Below, one piece after another: positions 1 through 9,108 of a stretch of 64,000 nucleotides of DNA; positions within the stretch are counted from its first letter, which is position 1, and every line of letters starts with the position of its first letter. The position numbers and the translations under genes were made by a program. The stretch is from Flavobacteriaceae bacterium S0862. GTDB taxonomy: Bacteria > Bacteroidota > Bacteroidia > Flavobacteriales > Flavobacteriaceae. The notes under the pieces are model-generated. The model searched no databases and had not been told where the DNA came from. It worked only from the letters and a program-made list of their open reading frames with translations. The stretch covers positions 167,292 through 231,291 of the forward strand of contig JALKAW010000008.1 of assembly GCA_023015825.1 (NCBI GenBank), in the 5' to 3' direction.

Positions 1-1515
1 AATAAGTGCTGGGATAACATCTAGTGCATAACCAGAATCTGTTTCAATATCTAGGTGTAATTCTCCAGTATTTGAGCCAAACATGTGGTAAGCAAATTCT
101 AATTCAGCATTAGTTGAACTTATGTTTATACAAGGAGATATATATTCTGCTATATCTCCTGGATTAGAACCAGAAGCCTCTGCATATATAAAAGTGCCTG
201 ATGTTGTTCCAGTAGTATTGTCTACTTCTGGACCAGTACCATTAGAAAGTGTACCATTAGTTGTAGCAATCCAATTATATCCGTTACCATTTACATCGTT
301 AGCTTTCCAACCATCATTATTTGCTACATCAAAAGCTTCGAAGTTTTCATCTATTGGTGTTGTTTTTTGAGTGCCAATTTGTATGTACTCAAAATATGTT
401 TTGGTAACCGTGTTAGTACCATCAGATATAGTTAAGGTAACATCGTAAAGCCCTGTAGTATAATTATGAGAAGGATTTTGAACAGTATAGTCTATTATGT
501 TGTCACTATTAATATCCCATTGCCAAGATATAGCGCCAATACTATTATCGGTAAAATCAACTGTTTGATTACTATCACAGTTTTCTGTAACATATGCCAA
601 AAAGTTCACATTTAGTGATGGACATGCAAAATAGTTTCTTACACTCTTATAGGTTGCATAAATGCGTGCATATTGCTCAGTAGAAAAAAGTATTCTACAC
701 TCTTTTCTTGAATATGACATGATGTTATTTGGATCTGGAGCAAAAGTATCTCCATTGGCATCGGTTTGGGTTCCAGTATAAAAACAATTAGTGTCAATAT
801 TACTACTATTTAGTTTAGGATCGGCTGGTGTGTCACATATTTCATCGCCATCTGTATCACAATTGGAGCCATCAACCAACTCTGTTGTAAGTGTTAAATT
901 TGATGGTCCATGTGTATGTCTTAAAGAAAAGAAATGACCTACTTCATGTGGTAATGTACTACCATTTACTGCACAACTATTTGCCATTAGTATCACATCG
1001 GCACTTCCGGGATAATATGCATAACCACATAAATTACTGCCAGAACTATTCTGAACATTATCAGTAAAGTAGATATTAATTAAGCCATTTACATTATGTG
1101 CTGAGGTTAGAGCTGATTCTTCTGAATTTTGAAAATCATAATAATTATCATCATCTATATAATTAATACCATCACATATAAAAAACTCCATATAAGCATT
1201 AGCATAAAAAGCGTTCATGTTTGCCATTGCTGCATTAAGATCAGATACTGATAAGCCACCTGAACCATCAGTTTTTCTAATTATATGCGCCTTGATTGGA
1301 ATAGAATTAACAATAGAGGCTCTAGATGCATCATTAAAGATTTTATAAAACTCTTTTTCAAACTTTTTAATGGTTGGTTTAGTATCTTCCCAATACTGTT
1401 GGGATTCAGGTGTTACAACAGTACCACATTCACTCTCAATTGTTTGAGCTGATAAACCAAATGTTAAGGACAAGAATAGTAAGCAAAAGCTAAACGCTGA
1501 GGTAGTTTTTTTCAT
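1..1515 (-). CDS. secreted M43-type metalloprotease with PKD domain, cut at the left edge
   Basis: The reading frame opens at an ATG at 1515 and runs without a stop to base 1 (505 codons), so the C-terminus lies outside the window. Residues 1-24 form a signal peptide ending in LSAQ. The zinc site HEVGHFFSLRH begins at H190, with E191 as catalytic base and H194 and H200 as ligands. The NIMSY Met-turn has its Met at 266. This is the metzincin pattern of pappalysin/cytophagalysin proteases (family M43), except that the usual Gly of HExxHxxGxxH is Ser. A PKD-like domain follows at about 300-375, then a probable beta-sandwich. Secretion by T9SS is likely, but the sorting domain would lie beyond the edge. 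Confident as a protease; the substrate is unknown. Confidence 0.85.
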   Translation of the reverse strand, partial: MKKTTSAFSFCLLFLSLTFGLSAQTIESECGTVVTPESQQYWEDTKPTIKKFEKEFYKIFNDASRASIVNSIPIKAHIIRKTDGSGGLSVSDLNAAMANMNAFYANAYMEFFICDGINYIDDDNYYDFQNSEESALTSAHNVNGLINIYFTDNVQNSSGSNLCGYAYYPGSADVILMANSCAVNGSTLPHEVGHFFSLRHTHGPSNLTLTTELVDGSNCDTDGDEICDTPADPKLNSSNIDTNCFYTGTQTDANGDTFAPDPNNIMSYSRKECRILFSTEQYARIYATYKSVRNYFACPSLNVNFLAYVTENCDSNQTVDFTDNSIGAISWQWDINSDNIIDYTVQNPSHNYTTGLYDVTLTISDGTNTVTKTYFEYIQIGTQKTTPIDENFEAFDVANNDGWKANDVNGNGYNWIATTNGTLSNGTGPEVDNTTGTTSGTFIYAEASGSNPGDIAEYISPCINISSTNAELEFAYHMFGSNTGELHLDIETDSGYALDVIPALI

Positions 1516-1598
1516 GATTAATAGCAAACATTTTTATAAATGTAGAATAATTGAAAAAATGTACCTTATATAAACGTTTAAGAGTTTGTTTTCATCGG

Positions 1599-2169
1599 TT
1601 ATTCAACGATAATTTTTTTGTTGATATAAAGTCTTCCTGTGACATTAGTTTTAAAAAATATAATCCTGAGCTTAAATTTTCTAGCTATACTGACGATGTT
1701 ATTAATCTTGAACTGGTAGTTGTCTTTTAATTTCATTGCCATAAGTATCGTATAATTTTAGATGTTTAATAAAATTTTGAGACTCGTTATTTATTGTAAA
1801 TACACCTTTGTTAGGATTTGGAAAGACTTTAATGCTATTGTCGAAAGCTACATCTTTATCACTTAAAATAATAGATTTTAAAGTTATTGAAAGTGTGCCA
1901 ATTTTTTGATTATTAAAAGGACCTACATTTACAAGACTTGTTATAGTACCACCAATGTTATTATTTTCAGGAGAAGAATAACTAGTACCATTATCTGTTC
2001 CAGCATCATAGGGAAATAAATCAATGTTAATTGAAGAATTCCAATCACCACCAGCTCTTAAATCAATACTATTTATCGCTATCATCCAGTCAGGGCTAGG
2101 CGCAATAATTGATACTAATGTTAATAAAGGAAAATCTTTAAAAACCTTAATTTTTGGATAGAAAGACTA
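1599..2169 (-). pseudogene. remnant of a spondin-domain protein with T9SS sorting domain
   Basis: The minus strand reads PSPDWMIAINSIDLRAGGDW then a DLFPYDAGTDNGTSY segment, the second half of a Spondin_N domain. It continues into a type IX sorting domain beginning KVFPNPNKG. The first half of the spondin domain and any signal peptide are missing: an in-frame TAG lies at 2167-2169, and mvaB starts only 50 bases further on. The frame stops at 1702. The expected end of the sorting domain (LSSGLYFLKTNVTG ... KKIIVE) continues in another frame down to a TAA at 1599-1601, with a TAG at 1685-1687 in between. So there is a 5' truncation, a frameshift near 1703 and a nonsense codon. The gene is almost certainly dead. 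Confidence 0.8.
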
Positions 2170-2218
2170 CCTGTAGATTTTAAAAATAGTAGTACTTTTA
2201 CTCTTGTAGTAATAACAT

Positions 2219-3082
2219 ATGACAAAGCCAATTAAAATCATTGAATGTCCAAGAGATGCTATGCAAGGTATTAAGACGTTTATACCAACTGAAAAGAAGG
2301 TACAGTATATTCAGTCGCTATTGCGTGTTGGGTTTGATACTATCGATTTTGGAAGTTTTGTCTCTCCAAAAGCAATCCCTCAAATGGTTGATACTGCTGA
2401 GGTTTTAGCAAAGTTGGATTTGTCTAAAACTACAAGCAAGTTGCTGGCTATTGTTGCAAATACTAGAGGCGCTAATGATGCCTCTCAGTATCCTGAAATA
2501 GATTATTTAGGTTATCCTTTTTCAATATCAGAGAATTTTCAAATGCGTAATACACATAAAACTATTGCGCAATCGGTAGTGACGCTTCAGGAAATATTGA
2601 ATATTGCAACAAAATCAAATAAAGAAGTAGTAGCCTATTTATCCATGGGATTTGGAAATCCTTATGGTGACCCATGGAATGTCGATATAGTGGGAGAGTG
2701 GACAGAACGATTGAGCAATATGGGAGTTAATATCTTGTCATTAAGTGATACCATTGGTAGCTCTAATCCTGAGAATATCTCGTATTTGTTTTCCAATTTA
2801 ATTTCTAATTATCCTAATATTGAATTTGGTGCACATTTACATACAACACCTTCTACTTGGTTTGAAAAGGTAAATGCTGCTTATTTGGCTGGATGTAATC
2901 GTTTTGATGGTGCTATACAAGGTTTTGGTGGTTGTCCAATGGCTAAAGATGAGCTTACTGGTAATATGCCAACCGAAAAATTATTATCCTATTTCACCTC
3001 ACAAAAAAATAATAATTTAAATGCATTAAGTTTTGAAAGCGCCTATAATGAGGCTACTAAAATCTTCTCTCAATATCATTAG
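2219..3082 (+). CDS. mvaB: hydroxymethylglutaryl-CoA lyase
   Basis: The 287-residue protein has the fold and signature of HMG-CoA lyase, which splits HMG-CoA into acetyl-CoA and acetoacetate in the last step of leucine breakdown. Visible marks are ECPRDAMQGI at the start (catalytic Arg and metal-binding Asp), DTIG in the middle of the barrel, the metal-binding HLHTT pair, and the Cys loop GCPMAKDELTGNMPTE. The length is usual for the family. It is a cytoplasmic enzyme. It stands alone, with a truncated secreted-protein remnant upstream and a porin gene with its own promoter downstream, so it is probably transcribed singly. Confidence 0.95.
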   Translation: MTKPIKIIECPRDAMQGIKTFIPTEKKVQYIQSLLRVGFDTIDFGSFVSPKAIPQMVDTAEVLAKLDLSKTTSKLLAIVANTRGANDASQYPEIDYLGYPFSISENFQMRNTHKTIAQSVVTLQEILNIATKSNKEVVAYLSMGFGNPYGDPWNVDIVGEWTERLSNMGVNILSLSDTIGSSNPENISYLFSNLISNYPNIEFGAHLHTTPSTWFEKVNAAYLAGCNRFDGAIQGFGGCPMAKDELTGNMPTEKLLSYFTSQKNNNLNALSFESAYNEATKIFSQYH

Positions 3083-3112
3083 ATAATTTATTTAAATTAA
3101 TTCTAAATAACA

Positions 3113-3143
3113 TTTGTTTTTTTAGTTTTCAGTATTACATTTG
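3113..3143 (+). promoter_or_regulatory. Bacteroidota-type promoter for the porin gene
   Basis: TTTG at 3113-3116 and TACATTTG at 3136-3143 are separated by 19 bases. This matches the flavobacterial -33/-7 consensus TTG-N17-23-TAnnTTTG. The porin ATG follows 46 bases after the -7 box. Confidence 0.7.
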
Positions 3144-3189
3144 CCACTGAAATTAATTAACTATTTATAGTAAGTCTAAATAAAAACAA

Positions 3190-4353
3190 ATGAAAAAAGC
3201 TGTTTTATCAATGGCGATTTTAATGTCAAGTTTCGTGTTTGCTCAAACTGTAAGTCAAGATACCACGGCAACTAATAATCAACAGCGAAATGCTGCACAA
3301 AACATTTTGAATGGTAATGGTTCAAATGGTATTACAGTTGGAGGTTATGCAGAAGTAGATTACAATCAACCTGAAGGAGCAAACGGAAAAATGGATGTCC
3401 ATAGATTGGTTATGTTATTGGGTTATAAATTTAGTGATAAAGTACAGTTTGTTACTGAAATTGAGTACGAACATGTTAAAGAAGTATATGTTGAACAAGC
3501 ATTTTTAAACTATAGTGTAAGTGATAATTTTAACATAAGAGGTGGTTTGATGTTGGTGCCAATGGGAATTGTAAATGAGTATCATGAACCAACAACTTTT
3601 AATGGTGTAGAAAGACCAAGTATGGATAAAAGTATTGTACCGACTACTTGGAGAGAAATGGGAGTTGGTGTTACTGGAAAGTTTGATGATGCCAATTTAC
3701 GTTACCAAGCTTATATTTTTAACGGTTTTGCTTCAGTAAATGATACAAAAGTTTTAGGAGGTAGTAATGGATTGAGAAATGGTCGTCAAAAAGGTGCAGA
3801 GTCTGCAATCAATAAGCCTAATTTATCAGCTAAAGTAGACTATTATGGTATTCAAGGATTGCGTTTTGGGTTATCGGGATATTTTGGTAGAACTCAAGCA
3901 ACTGATGATGTTCAAGAAATCGATGGTGCAGATGTTGGTGTATCTATGTTTGGTTTTGATGCACGTTATATTAATAAACGATTTTCAGCTAGAGGACAAT
4001 ACATTCATGCTTTAATTAAAGATGCTGAAGATTATAATAATTTATACACTACAAATTTAGGGTCAGAATTAAAAGGATGGTATGCCGAAGCAGCTTATAA
4101 TTTATTACCACTCAATAAAGAACAAAAACTTGATGCTTTTGTGAGATATGAAAAATACGACACACATGCTGCTACTGCAGATGCAAATATTACACGTAAT
4201 TTAGGGTATAATAGAAATGAGTGGACAACAGGCTTAAGCTACCATGTGGCACCAGGAGCAGTGGTAAAAGCCGATTATCAAATTTTTGATAATGAAGTAG
4301 AAGGAAACAATGCCAAAGGTCAGTTAAACATTGGTTTTGGTGTTTGGTTTTAG
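3190..4353 (+). CDS. outer-membrane beta-barrel porin (OprO/OprP-like)
   Basis: 387 residues with a signal peptide (cleavage near FVFAQ, residue 19), then a low-complexity N/Q-rich linker and repeated amphipathic beta strands. The protein ends in an aromatic strand, GFGVWF, typical for outer-membrane insertion. The stretch GGYAEVDYNQPEG ... HRLVMLLGYKF resembles phosphate-selective porin O/P family proteins of Bacteroidota. Such proteins form substrate channels; whether this one passes phosphate cannot be judged. It has a good promoter of its own. The next gene follows after 85 bases. Confidence 0.8.
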   Translation: MKKAVLSMAILMSSFVFAQTVSQDTTATNNQQRNAAQNILNGNGSNGITVGGYAEVDYNQPEGANGKMDVHRLVMLLGYKFSDKVQFVTEIEYEHVKEVYVEQAFLNYSVSDNFNIRGGLMLVPMGIVNEYHEPTTFNGVERPSMDKSIVPTTWREMGVGVTGKFDDANLRYQAYIFNGFASVNDTKVLGGSNGLRNGRQKGAESAINKPNLSAKVDYYGIQGLRFGLSGYFGRTQATDDVQEIDGADVGVSMFGFDARYINKRFSARGQYIHALIKDAEDYNNLYTTNLGSELKGWYAEAAYNLLPLNKEQKLDAFVRYEKYDTHAATADANITRNLGYNRNEWTTGLSYHVAPGAVVKADYQIFDNEVEGNNAKGQLNIGFGVWF

Positions 4354-4438
4354 AAATTTAATTGGTTAGTTTTTATCAAATAGTTAGTGCAAAATTTTTG
4401 CCTTAGCTATTTGGTGTTTTTTAAGTAATACGAAAAAA

Positions 4439-4966
4439 ATGAGCTATAAGTATTTTATTATTTCAATTTTCAGTTTAGTGTTAACTGTTTCAAATCTTCC
4501 AAAAAACATTCAAAAAAAAGTTGATAAGGAGATTAAAGAAGTTTATAATATTGAAGCACATATGTTAATTCCTATAACTTTTGATAAGCATATAATTGAT
4601 GCTTTGCCAAACACATATAATGAAAATGGCTTATTTAAAATTTCGAGTAGCAATGAAGATGTTGGCTATGCTTATATCTCAAAAGCACCTAGTAAAACAG
4701 ATGAGTTTGATTATTTAGTACTTTTCGACAAGGATTTAATTATCAAAAAATCGAAAATATTAATTTACAGAGAAGATTATGGTAATGAAATTGGCAGTAA
4801 GCGTTGGTTAAAACAGCTTATAGGTAAAACACAAAACGATAAGCTAACTTATGGCGATAATATTGCAGCCATTTCGGGAGCTACAATTTCGGTTAAGTCG
4901 ATGACCAATGCTGTAAACGATTTGCTGAAATCTATAAAAATCCTTCATCAAAAAAATCAGTTATAA
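4439..4966 (+). CDS. exported FMN-binding domain protein
   Basis: 175 residues with an N-terminal hydrophobic segment (about 5-18) that could be a signal peptide or anchor. Near the C-terminus AISGATISVKSMTNAVND matches the SGAT motif of the FMN_bind family (RnfG/NqrC type), where ApbE attaches FMN covalently to a Ser/Thr just after GAT. Such domains relay electrons outside the cytoplasmic membrane. The stop overlaps the start of the next gene by one base (TAATG), so the two are translationally coupled and probably form one module. ApbE is not encoded in the window. Confidence 0.75.
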   Translation: MSYKYFIISIFSLVLTVSNLPKNIQKKVDKEIKEVYNIEAHMLIPITFDKHIIDALPNTYNENGLFKISSSNEDVGYAYISKAPSKTDEFDYLVLFDKDLIIKKSKILIYREDYGNEIGSKRWLKQLIGKTQNDKLTYGDNIAAISGATISVKSMTNAVNDLLKSIKILHQKNQL

Positions 4967-5466
4967 TGCAATTAAACGGCTTAATATATTCGCTTCCAAA
5001 AGAATTAAAATTATTAATTGGTGCATTTATTATCGTGTTAAGCATTGGCTTTTATACAGGATTATTATTTGTTGGCGAAACCTCGACAGCTAACCCTAAT
5101 GGCATAGAAGAACAATACTTAGGAAATGAAAACGATGAGGAGGCTGAGATTATGAAATTTAAAAAAAGTGACAAAGAAATGCTTACATTGGTTCATAATC
5201 ATATTTTGTCAATGTCAATTATTTTCTTTTTATTAGGTTTAATTCTTAGCATAACCAATCTCAGCAGAAAACTTAAATTGTTTTTAATAATTGAACCTTT
5301 TATCTCTGTGATACTTACGTTTGGAGGTCTCTATTTTCTTTGGAAAGGAGCATTATGGATGACATACATAGTAATGTTTTCAGGTGTGTTAATGACGCTT
5401 ACTTTTACTCTTGCAATTGCAATTATATTATATCAACTTTTTAAACAAAATGGCGTTAGTAAATAG
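4966..5466 (+). CDS. four-helix membrane protein, partner of the FMN-binding protein
   Basis: 166 residues with about four predicted transmembrane helices (near 15-36, 79-98, 106-125, 128-158) and an acidic loop at 48-62. Two His residues, H77 and H79 (LVHNHILSMS), stand at the start of helix 2 and could bind a heme or metal; this is a guess from position. I do not recognise a named family. Coupling to the FMN-binding gene suggests that it is the membrane anchor or electron donor for that protein. Ferritin follows 61 bases later. Confidence 0.7.
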   Translation: MQLNGLIYSLPKELKLLIGAFIIVLSIGFYTGLLFVGETSTANPNGIEEQYLGNENDEEAEIMKFKKSDKEMLTLVHNHILSMSIIFFLLGLILSITNLSRKLKLFLIIEPFISVILTFGGLYFLWKGALWMTYIVMFSGVLMTLTFTLAIAIILYQLFKQNGVSK

Positions 5467-5527
5467 TTTAAAATCATTTACAATTACTAAGAACTTTAAG
5501 TATCTTTATGCAAGTAAAATTTAAGAC

Positions 5528-6034
5528 ATGAATCAAGTAATAGAACAATTATTAAACGATCAAGTAAAGTTTGAAGCCAAGGCTTCTATGCAATATTTAG
5601 CGATGGCTTCTTGGGCAGATGCAAAAGGCTATAATGGTGTAGCTGATTTTTTTTATGCACAGTCTGAAGAAGAGCGTGTACACATGATTAAGCTGGTTAA
5701 GTTTATTAATGAGCGAAGTGGCAATGTGATAATTTCAAGTTTGGAAAAACCTAAAAGCGATTATAAATCCTTAAATGAATTATTTGAAACTTTTTTAGAA
5801 AGTGAAATGTTTGTGACCCAACAAATAAATCATATCATTTTTGAGTGTTTACAACACAAAGATTACAATGTGCATAATTTTATGCAATGGTACGTAACCG
5901 AACAATTAGAAGAAGAAGCAGTTGCAAGAACCTTACTTGATAAATTAAATATTATTGGCGAAGATAAATCAGGTCACTATTTATTTGATAGAGATATTAA
6001 CACAATAGCTCAAGCAAGTCAAAATCCTGAGTAG
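5528..6034 (+). CDS. ftnA: bacterial non-heme ferritin
   Basis: 168 residues, the usual length of FtnA-type ferritins, which oxidise Fe(II) and store the mineral in a 24-subunit shell in the cytoplasm. The di-iron ferroxidase ligands are in place by comparison with E. coli FtnA: E16, E49, H52, E93 and Q126, with E129 at the third site. A near-consensus -7 box TATCTTTA lies about 20 bases upstream of the ATG, so it may have its own promoter. A tiny Cys-rich gene follows five bases after its stop. Confidence 0.93.
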   Translation: MNQVIEQLLNDQVKFEAKASMQYLAMASWADAKGYNGVADFFYAQSEEERVHMIKLVKFINERSGNVIISSLEKPKSDYKSLNELFETFLESEMFVTQQINHIIFECLQHKDYNVHNFMQWYVTEQLEEEAVARTLLDKLNIIGEDKSGHYLFDRDINTIAQASQNPE

Positions 6035-6039
6035 CAATT

Positions 6040-6183
6040 ATGCCCGATTCTAATAGCTTTACCGTGCCCATAATTATAATGACACCATGTGTTATTAATG
6101 GTTGTGGTGATGTGAAAAAGAAATGCTGTAAAAAATTCAAAAAAAAAGGCAAGACCAATTGTAAGCGTTGCCCTAAACGTTAA
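6040..6183 (+). CDS. 47-residue Cys/Lys-rich small protein
   Basis: ATG at 6040, five bases after the ferritin stop, opens a 47-codon frame ending in TAA at 6181-6183. The product has six Cys: one in MTPCVING, one in GCGDV, a CC pair in KKCCKKF, and two in TNCKRCPKR. About a quarter of the residues are Lys. The Cys-rich, strongly basic tail looks like a metal- or nucleic-acid-binding peptide. Its place directly behind ferritin suggests co-transcription and a possible link to iron. The stop overlaps the convergent gene end by four bases. Function is unknown. Confidence 0.6.
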   Translation: MPDSNSFTVPIIIMTPCVINGCGDVKKKCCKKFKKKGKTNCKRCPKR

Positions 6184-7451
6184 ACTTTTAATAGAGTACT
6201 ATTGCGATATTGTTTATCTTCAAAAAAGATATAAAGAGCCCCAATAATAGTGCTTATAAAATAAAATTTGACCATATAATTCCCTAAAGAACTATACTCA
6301 TTTAACCCAAACCAATCACCTGTTTTGTATAGTATAAATAAGCCTATACAGCCAAAAACAATTTCGATTACCCAAGCAAATTTCATTCTATCCATTATTG
6401 AAGTATACGCATATATTCCAATAAAAATAATTAATCCATAAAGTAGAAGATTGTTTAAATCAATATTTGCATAATTGTAAAACATAAATAACAGCAACAA
6501 GGTTGTAGCAATCAATTGGTAAACGGACCATCCAACTAAAAAGGTTGAAGGCTTGGTGTCGTACTTTTTTAAACTATAGGGTTCTGTTATAATGTCAATA
6601 GGAAATTTTTTAGCAACATCGTTTGGTCTCCAGCCAGTTGGCATAAACCAAATACGCAATTTATCCAACCAATTATTAGTTCGCCAAGCATCTTTTATTA
6701 ATCGCCAAATATGTTGAAAATTAATGAGAATTGGATTCCAAGTATGTGCTGGTTTTAAAACTCCATATATAGGAGGGATATCTTCTAATTCTTCTTGAAA
6801 TGTACCGAATGCTCTATCCCAAACGCAAAAAATAGCTGCTAGATTTTTATCTATATACTCTTTGTTTATGGCATGATGCACACGATGTTGCGATGGTGTA
6901 ACAATAATATACTCTATTACCCCTAATTTCCCAATATGTTTGGTGTGGTACCAAAACTGTGCAAATAAATGTATTGGTGCTAGTAAAGTAATAACTTCAT
7001 GTGGTACACCGACCAATGCTGCTGGAATTAATAGAATAGGGAAGTAGCCTAATAGATTAGAAATTGACTGTCGCAATGCACAAGCTAAATTAAATTCTTC
7101 ACTACTATGATGTATGACATGCTGATTCCAAAAGAAATTAATTTTATGACTCAATCTATGGTTCCAATAACTTGCAAAATCTATAGCGACAAATGCCACA
7201 ACGTAAACCAACCAAGTCGCTTCAATTCGTAATAGTGCTAAATGATCTAGTAAATATGGATATGAGATAATAATAACTACCAATCCAAGCGAATCTTTAA
7301 TAATATTGGTTAAACCAGAACTCAAACTAGAAACAGTATCCATTGCATTATGCGTTTGATTCTTTATAAAATAACCATAAGCTATTTCGACCAAAACCAA
7401 AATAATAAAGAAAGGAATTGCATATAATAAGGCATTTGCGTAGGCTTCCAT
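6180..7451 (-). CDS. sterol desaturase/fatty-acid hydroxylase family membrane protein
   Basis: 423 residues, with several membrane helices in each half. The di-iron histidine clusters of the fatty-acid hydroxylase superfamily are clear: HRLSH, HVIHHSSEEFN and HRVHHAINKEYID. The spacing resembles alkylglycerol monooxygenase-like proteins, which act on lipids in the membrane, but the substrate cannot be told. A second multi-helix region (about 300-420) follows the catalytic part. It is divergent from guaB, with 150 bases between, and its end overlaps the small Cys-rich gene. Confidence 0.8.
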   Translation of the reverse strand: MEAYANALLYAIPFFIILVLVEIAYGYFIKNQTHNAMDTVSSLSSGLTNIIKDSLGLVVIIISYPYLLDHLALLRIEATWLVYVVAFVAIDFASYWNHRLSHKINFFWNQHVIHHSSEEFNLACALRQSISNLLGYFPILLIPAALVGVPHEVITLLAPIHLFAQFWYHTKHIGKLGVIEYIIVTPSQHRVHHAINKEYIDKNLAAIFCVWDRAFGTFQEELEDIPPIYGVLKPAHTWNPILINFQHIWRLIKDAWRTNNWLDKLRIWFMPTGWRPNDVAKKFPIDIITEPYSLKKYDTKPSTFLVGWSVYQLIATTLLLLFMFYNYANIDLNNLLLYGLIIFIGIYAYTSIMDRMKFAWVIEIVFGCIGLFILYKTGDWFGLNEYSSLGNYMVKFYFISTIIGALYIFFEDKQYRNSTLLKV

Positions 7452-7570
7452 ACATAAAATTAAAGACTAAAAATAAATATTTCGTATCATTTAAAAAAGT
7501 ATCATTTACTAAGAGCTTTAGGAATACATACTTTAAAGAAATAGATTCGGTATAAATGAAATAAAAAGTG

Positions 7571-7578
7571 TAAATTTG
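7571..7578 (+). promoter_or_regulatory. -7 box upstream of guaB
   Basis: TAAATTTG matches TAnnTTTG and lies 23 bases before the guaB ATG. The upstream element is weak (TTCG at 7546-7549, 21 bases away). Confidence 0.5.
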
Positions 7579-7601
7579 CATGCAATTAAAAGCTAAAGGC
7601 A

Positions 7602-9074
7602 ATGATTGCACATCAAAACAAAATTGTTGGAGAAGGTCTTACTTACGACGACGTATTATTAGTTCCAGCATATTCAGAAATTTTACCTCGAGAAGTTAGT
7701 ATTCAAACAAAATTTACTAGAAACATTACTATTAATGTACCTATTATTTCTGCTGCTATGGATACCGTTACCGAAAGTAGAATGGCAATAGCCATGGCTC
7801 AAGAAGGTGGTATTGGCGTATTGCATAAAAATATGACTATTGATGAGCAGGCTGCTAAAGTGCGCAAAGTAAAACGTGCTGAAAGCGGAATGATAATTGA
7901 TCCTGTAACTTTACCATTAACAGCGAAAGTGAAAGATGCTAATCAATATATGAAAGAATACAGTATTGGTGGTATTCCAATTGTTGATGATAAAGGAATT
8001 TTAAAAGGCATTGTGACCAATCGTGATTTACGTTTTGAACATGACAACGACAGACCAATAGTGGAGGTTATGACAAGCGAAAATTTGGTAACGGCTGCAG
8101 TTGGAACGTCATTAAAGGGTGCCGAAACTATTCTTCAACAACATAAAATTGAAAAGCTTTTAATTGTAGACGATAATTACAAATTAGTAGGTTTAATTAC
8201 CTTTAGAGATATTACTAAGGTTACTCAAAAACCAATAGCCAATAAAGATAATTATGGTAGACTACGTGTGGCTGCTGCTATTGGAGTTACAGGAGATGCA
8301 GTTGAAAGAGCTGCTGCTTTAGTAAAAGCAGGTGTAGACGCTGTGATTATCGATACTGCTCATGGACATACCAAAGGTGTGGTAAATGTGCTAAAAGACG
8401 TAAAATCAAGCTTTCCGAAATTGGAAGTTATTGTTGGAAATATAGCTACTGCCGAAGCTGCTAAATATTTAGCCGAAGCTGGAGCAGATGCTGTAAAAGT
8501 TGGTATTGGTCCAGGTTCTATTTGTACAACGAGAGTCGTTGCAGGAGTTGGTTTTCCGCAATTTTCTGCAGTATTAGAAGTAGCTGCTGCTTTAAAAGGG
8601 AGTGGTGTTCCAGTAATTGCCGATGGTGGTATTCGTTATACTGGCGATATCCCAAAGGCCATAGCAGCAGGAGCAGATTGTGTGATGTTGGGATCCTTAT
8701 TGGCAGGAACACAAGAATCTCCAGGAGAAACTATCATTTATGAAGGCAGAAAGTTTAAGTCTTATAGAGGAATGGGTTCTGTAGAAGCCATGAAACAAGG
8801 TAGTAAAGACCGTTATTTCCAAGATGTGGAAGACGATATCAAGAAATTAGTACCAGAAGGTATTGTGGGTCGTGTACCTTATAAAGGGGAATTATACGAA
8901 AGTATTCACCAGTTTGTTGGAGGTTTACGTGCAGGAATGGGTTACTGTGGTGCAAAAGATATTGAGACTTTAAAAGCGACTGGAAGGTTTGTAAAAATCA
9001 CAGCGTCTGGTATTGGTGAAAGTCATCCTCATAATGTAACGATTACAAAAGAAGCACCTAATTATTCGAGATAG
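7602..9074 (+). CDS. guaB: inosine-5'-monophosphate dehydrogenase
   Basis: 490 residues, full length for IMPDH, which oxidises IMP to XMP with NAD+, the rate-limiting step to GMP. The TIM barrel starts with [15 protein letters not shown]. Two CBS domains are inserted at about residues 95-210. The catalytic Cys is C308 in [11 protein letters not shown]. The mobile flap RYFQDVEDD ... [12 protein letters not shown] and the C-terminal potassium-site region are complete. Single gene, cytoplasmic. Confidence 0.97.
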   Translation: MIAHQNKIVGEGLTYDDVLLVPAYSEILPREVSIQTKFTRNITINVPIISAAMDTVTESRMAIAMAQEGGIGVLHKNMTIDEQAAKVRKVKRAESGMIIDPVTLPLTAKVKDANQYMKEYSIGGIPIVDDKGILKGIVTNRDLRFEHDNDRPIVEVMTSENLVTAAVGTSLKGAETILQQHKIEKLLIVDDNYKLVGLITFRDITKVTQKPIANKDNYGRLRVAAAIGVTGDAVERAAALVKAGVDAVIIDTAHGHTKGVVNVLKDVKSSFPKLEVIVGNIATAEAAKYLAEAGADAVKVGIGPGSICTTRVVAGVGFPQFSAVLEVAAALKGSGVPVIADGGIRYTGDIPKAIAAGADCVMLGSLLAGTQESPGETIIYEGRKFKSYRGMGSVEAMKQGSKDRYFQDVEDDIKKLVPEGIVGRVPYKGELYESIHQFVGGLRAGMGYCGAKDIETLKATGRFVKITASGIGESHPHNVTITKEAPNYSR

Positions 9075-9108
9075 TTTTATTAGTTGTTATTTTTGTACAA
9101 TTTCTTTA

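Noticed and set aside
122..370. Short plus-strand frame at the left edge
   Set aside because: It is antisense to the long metalloprotease frame and has no family resemblance.
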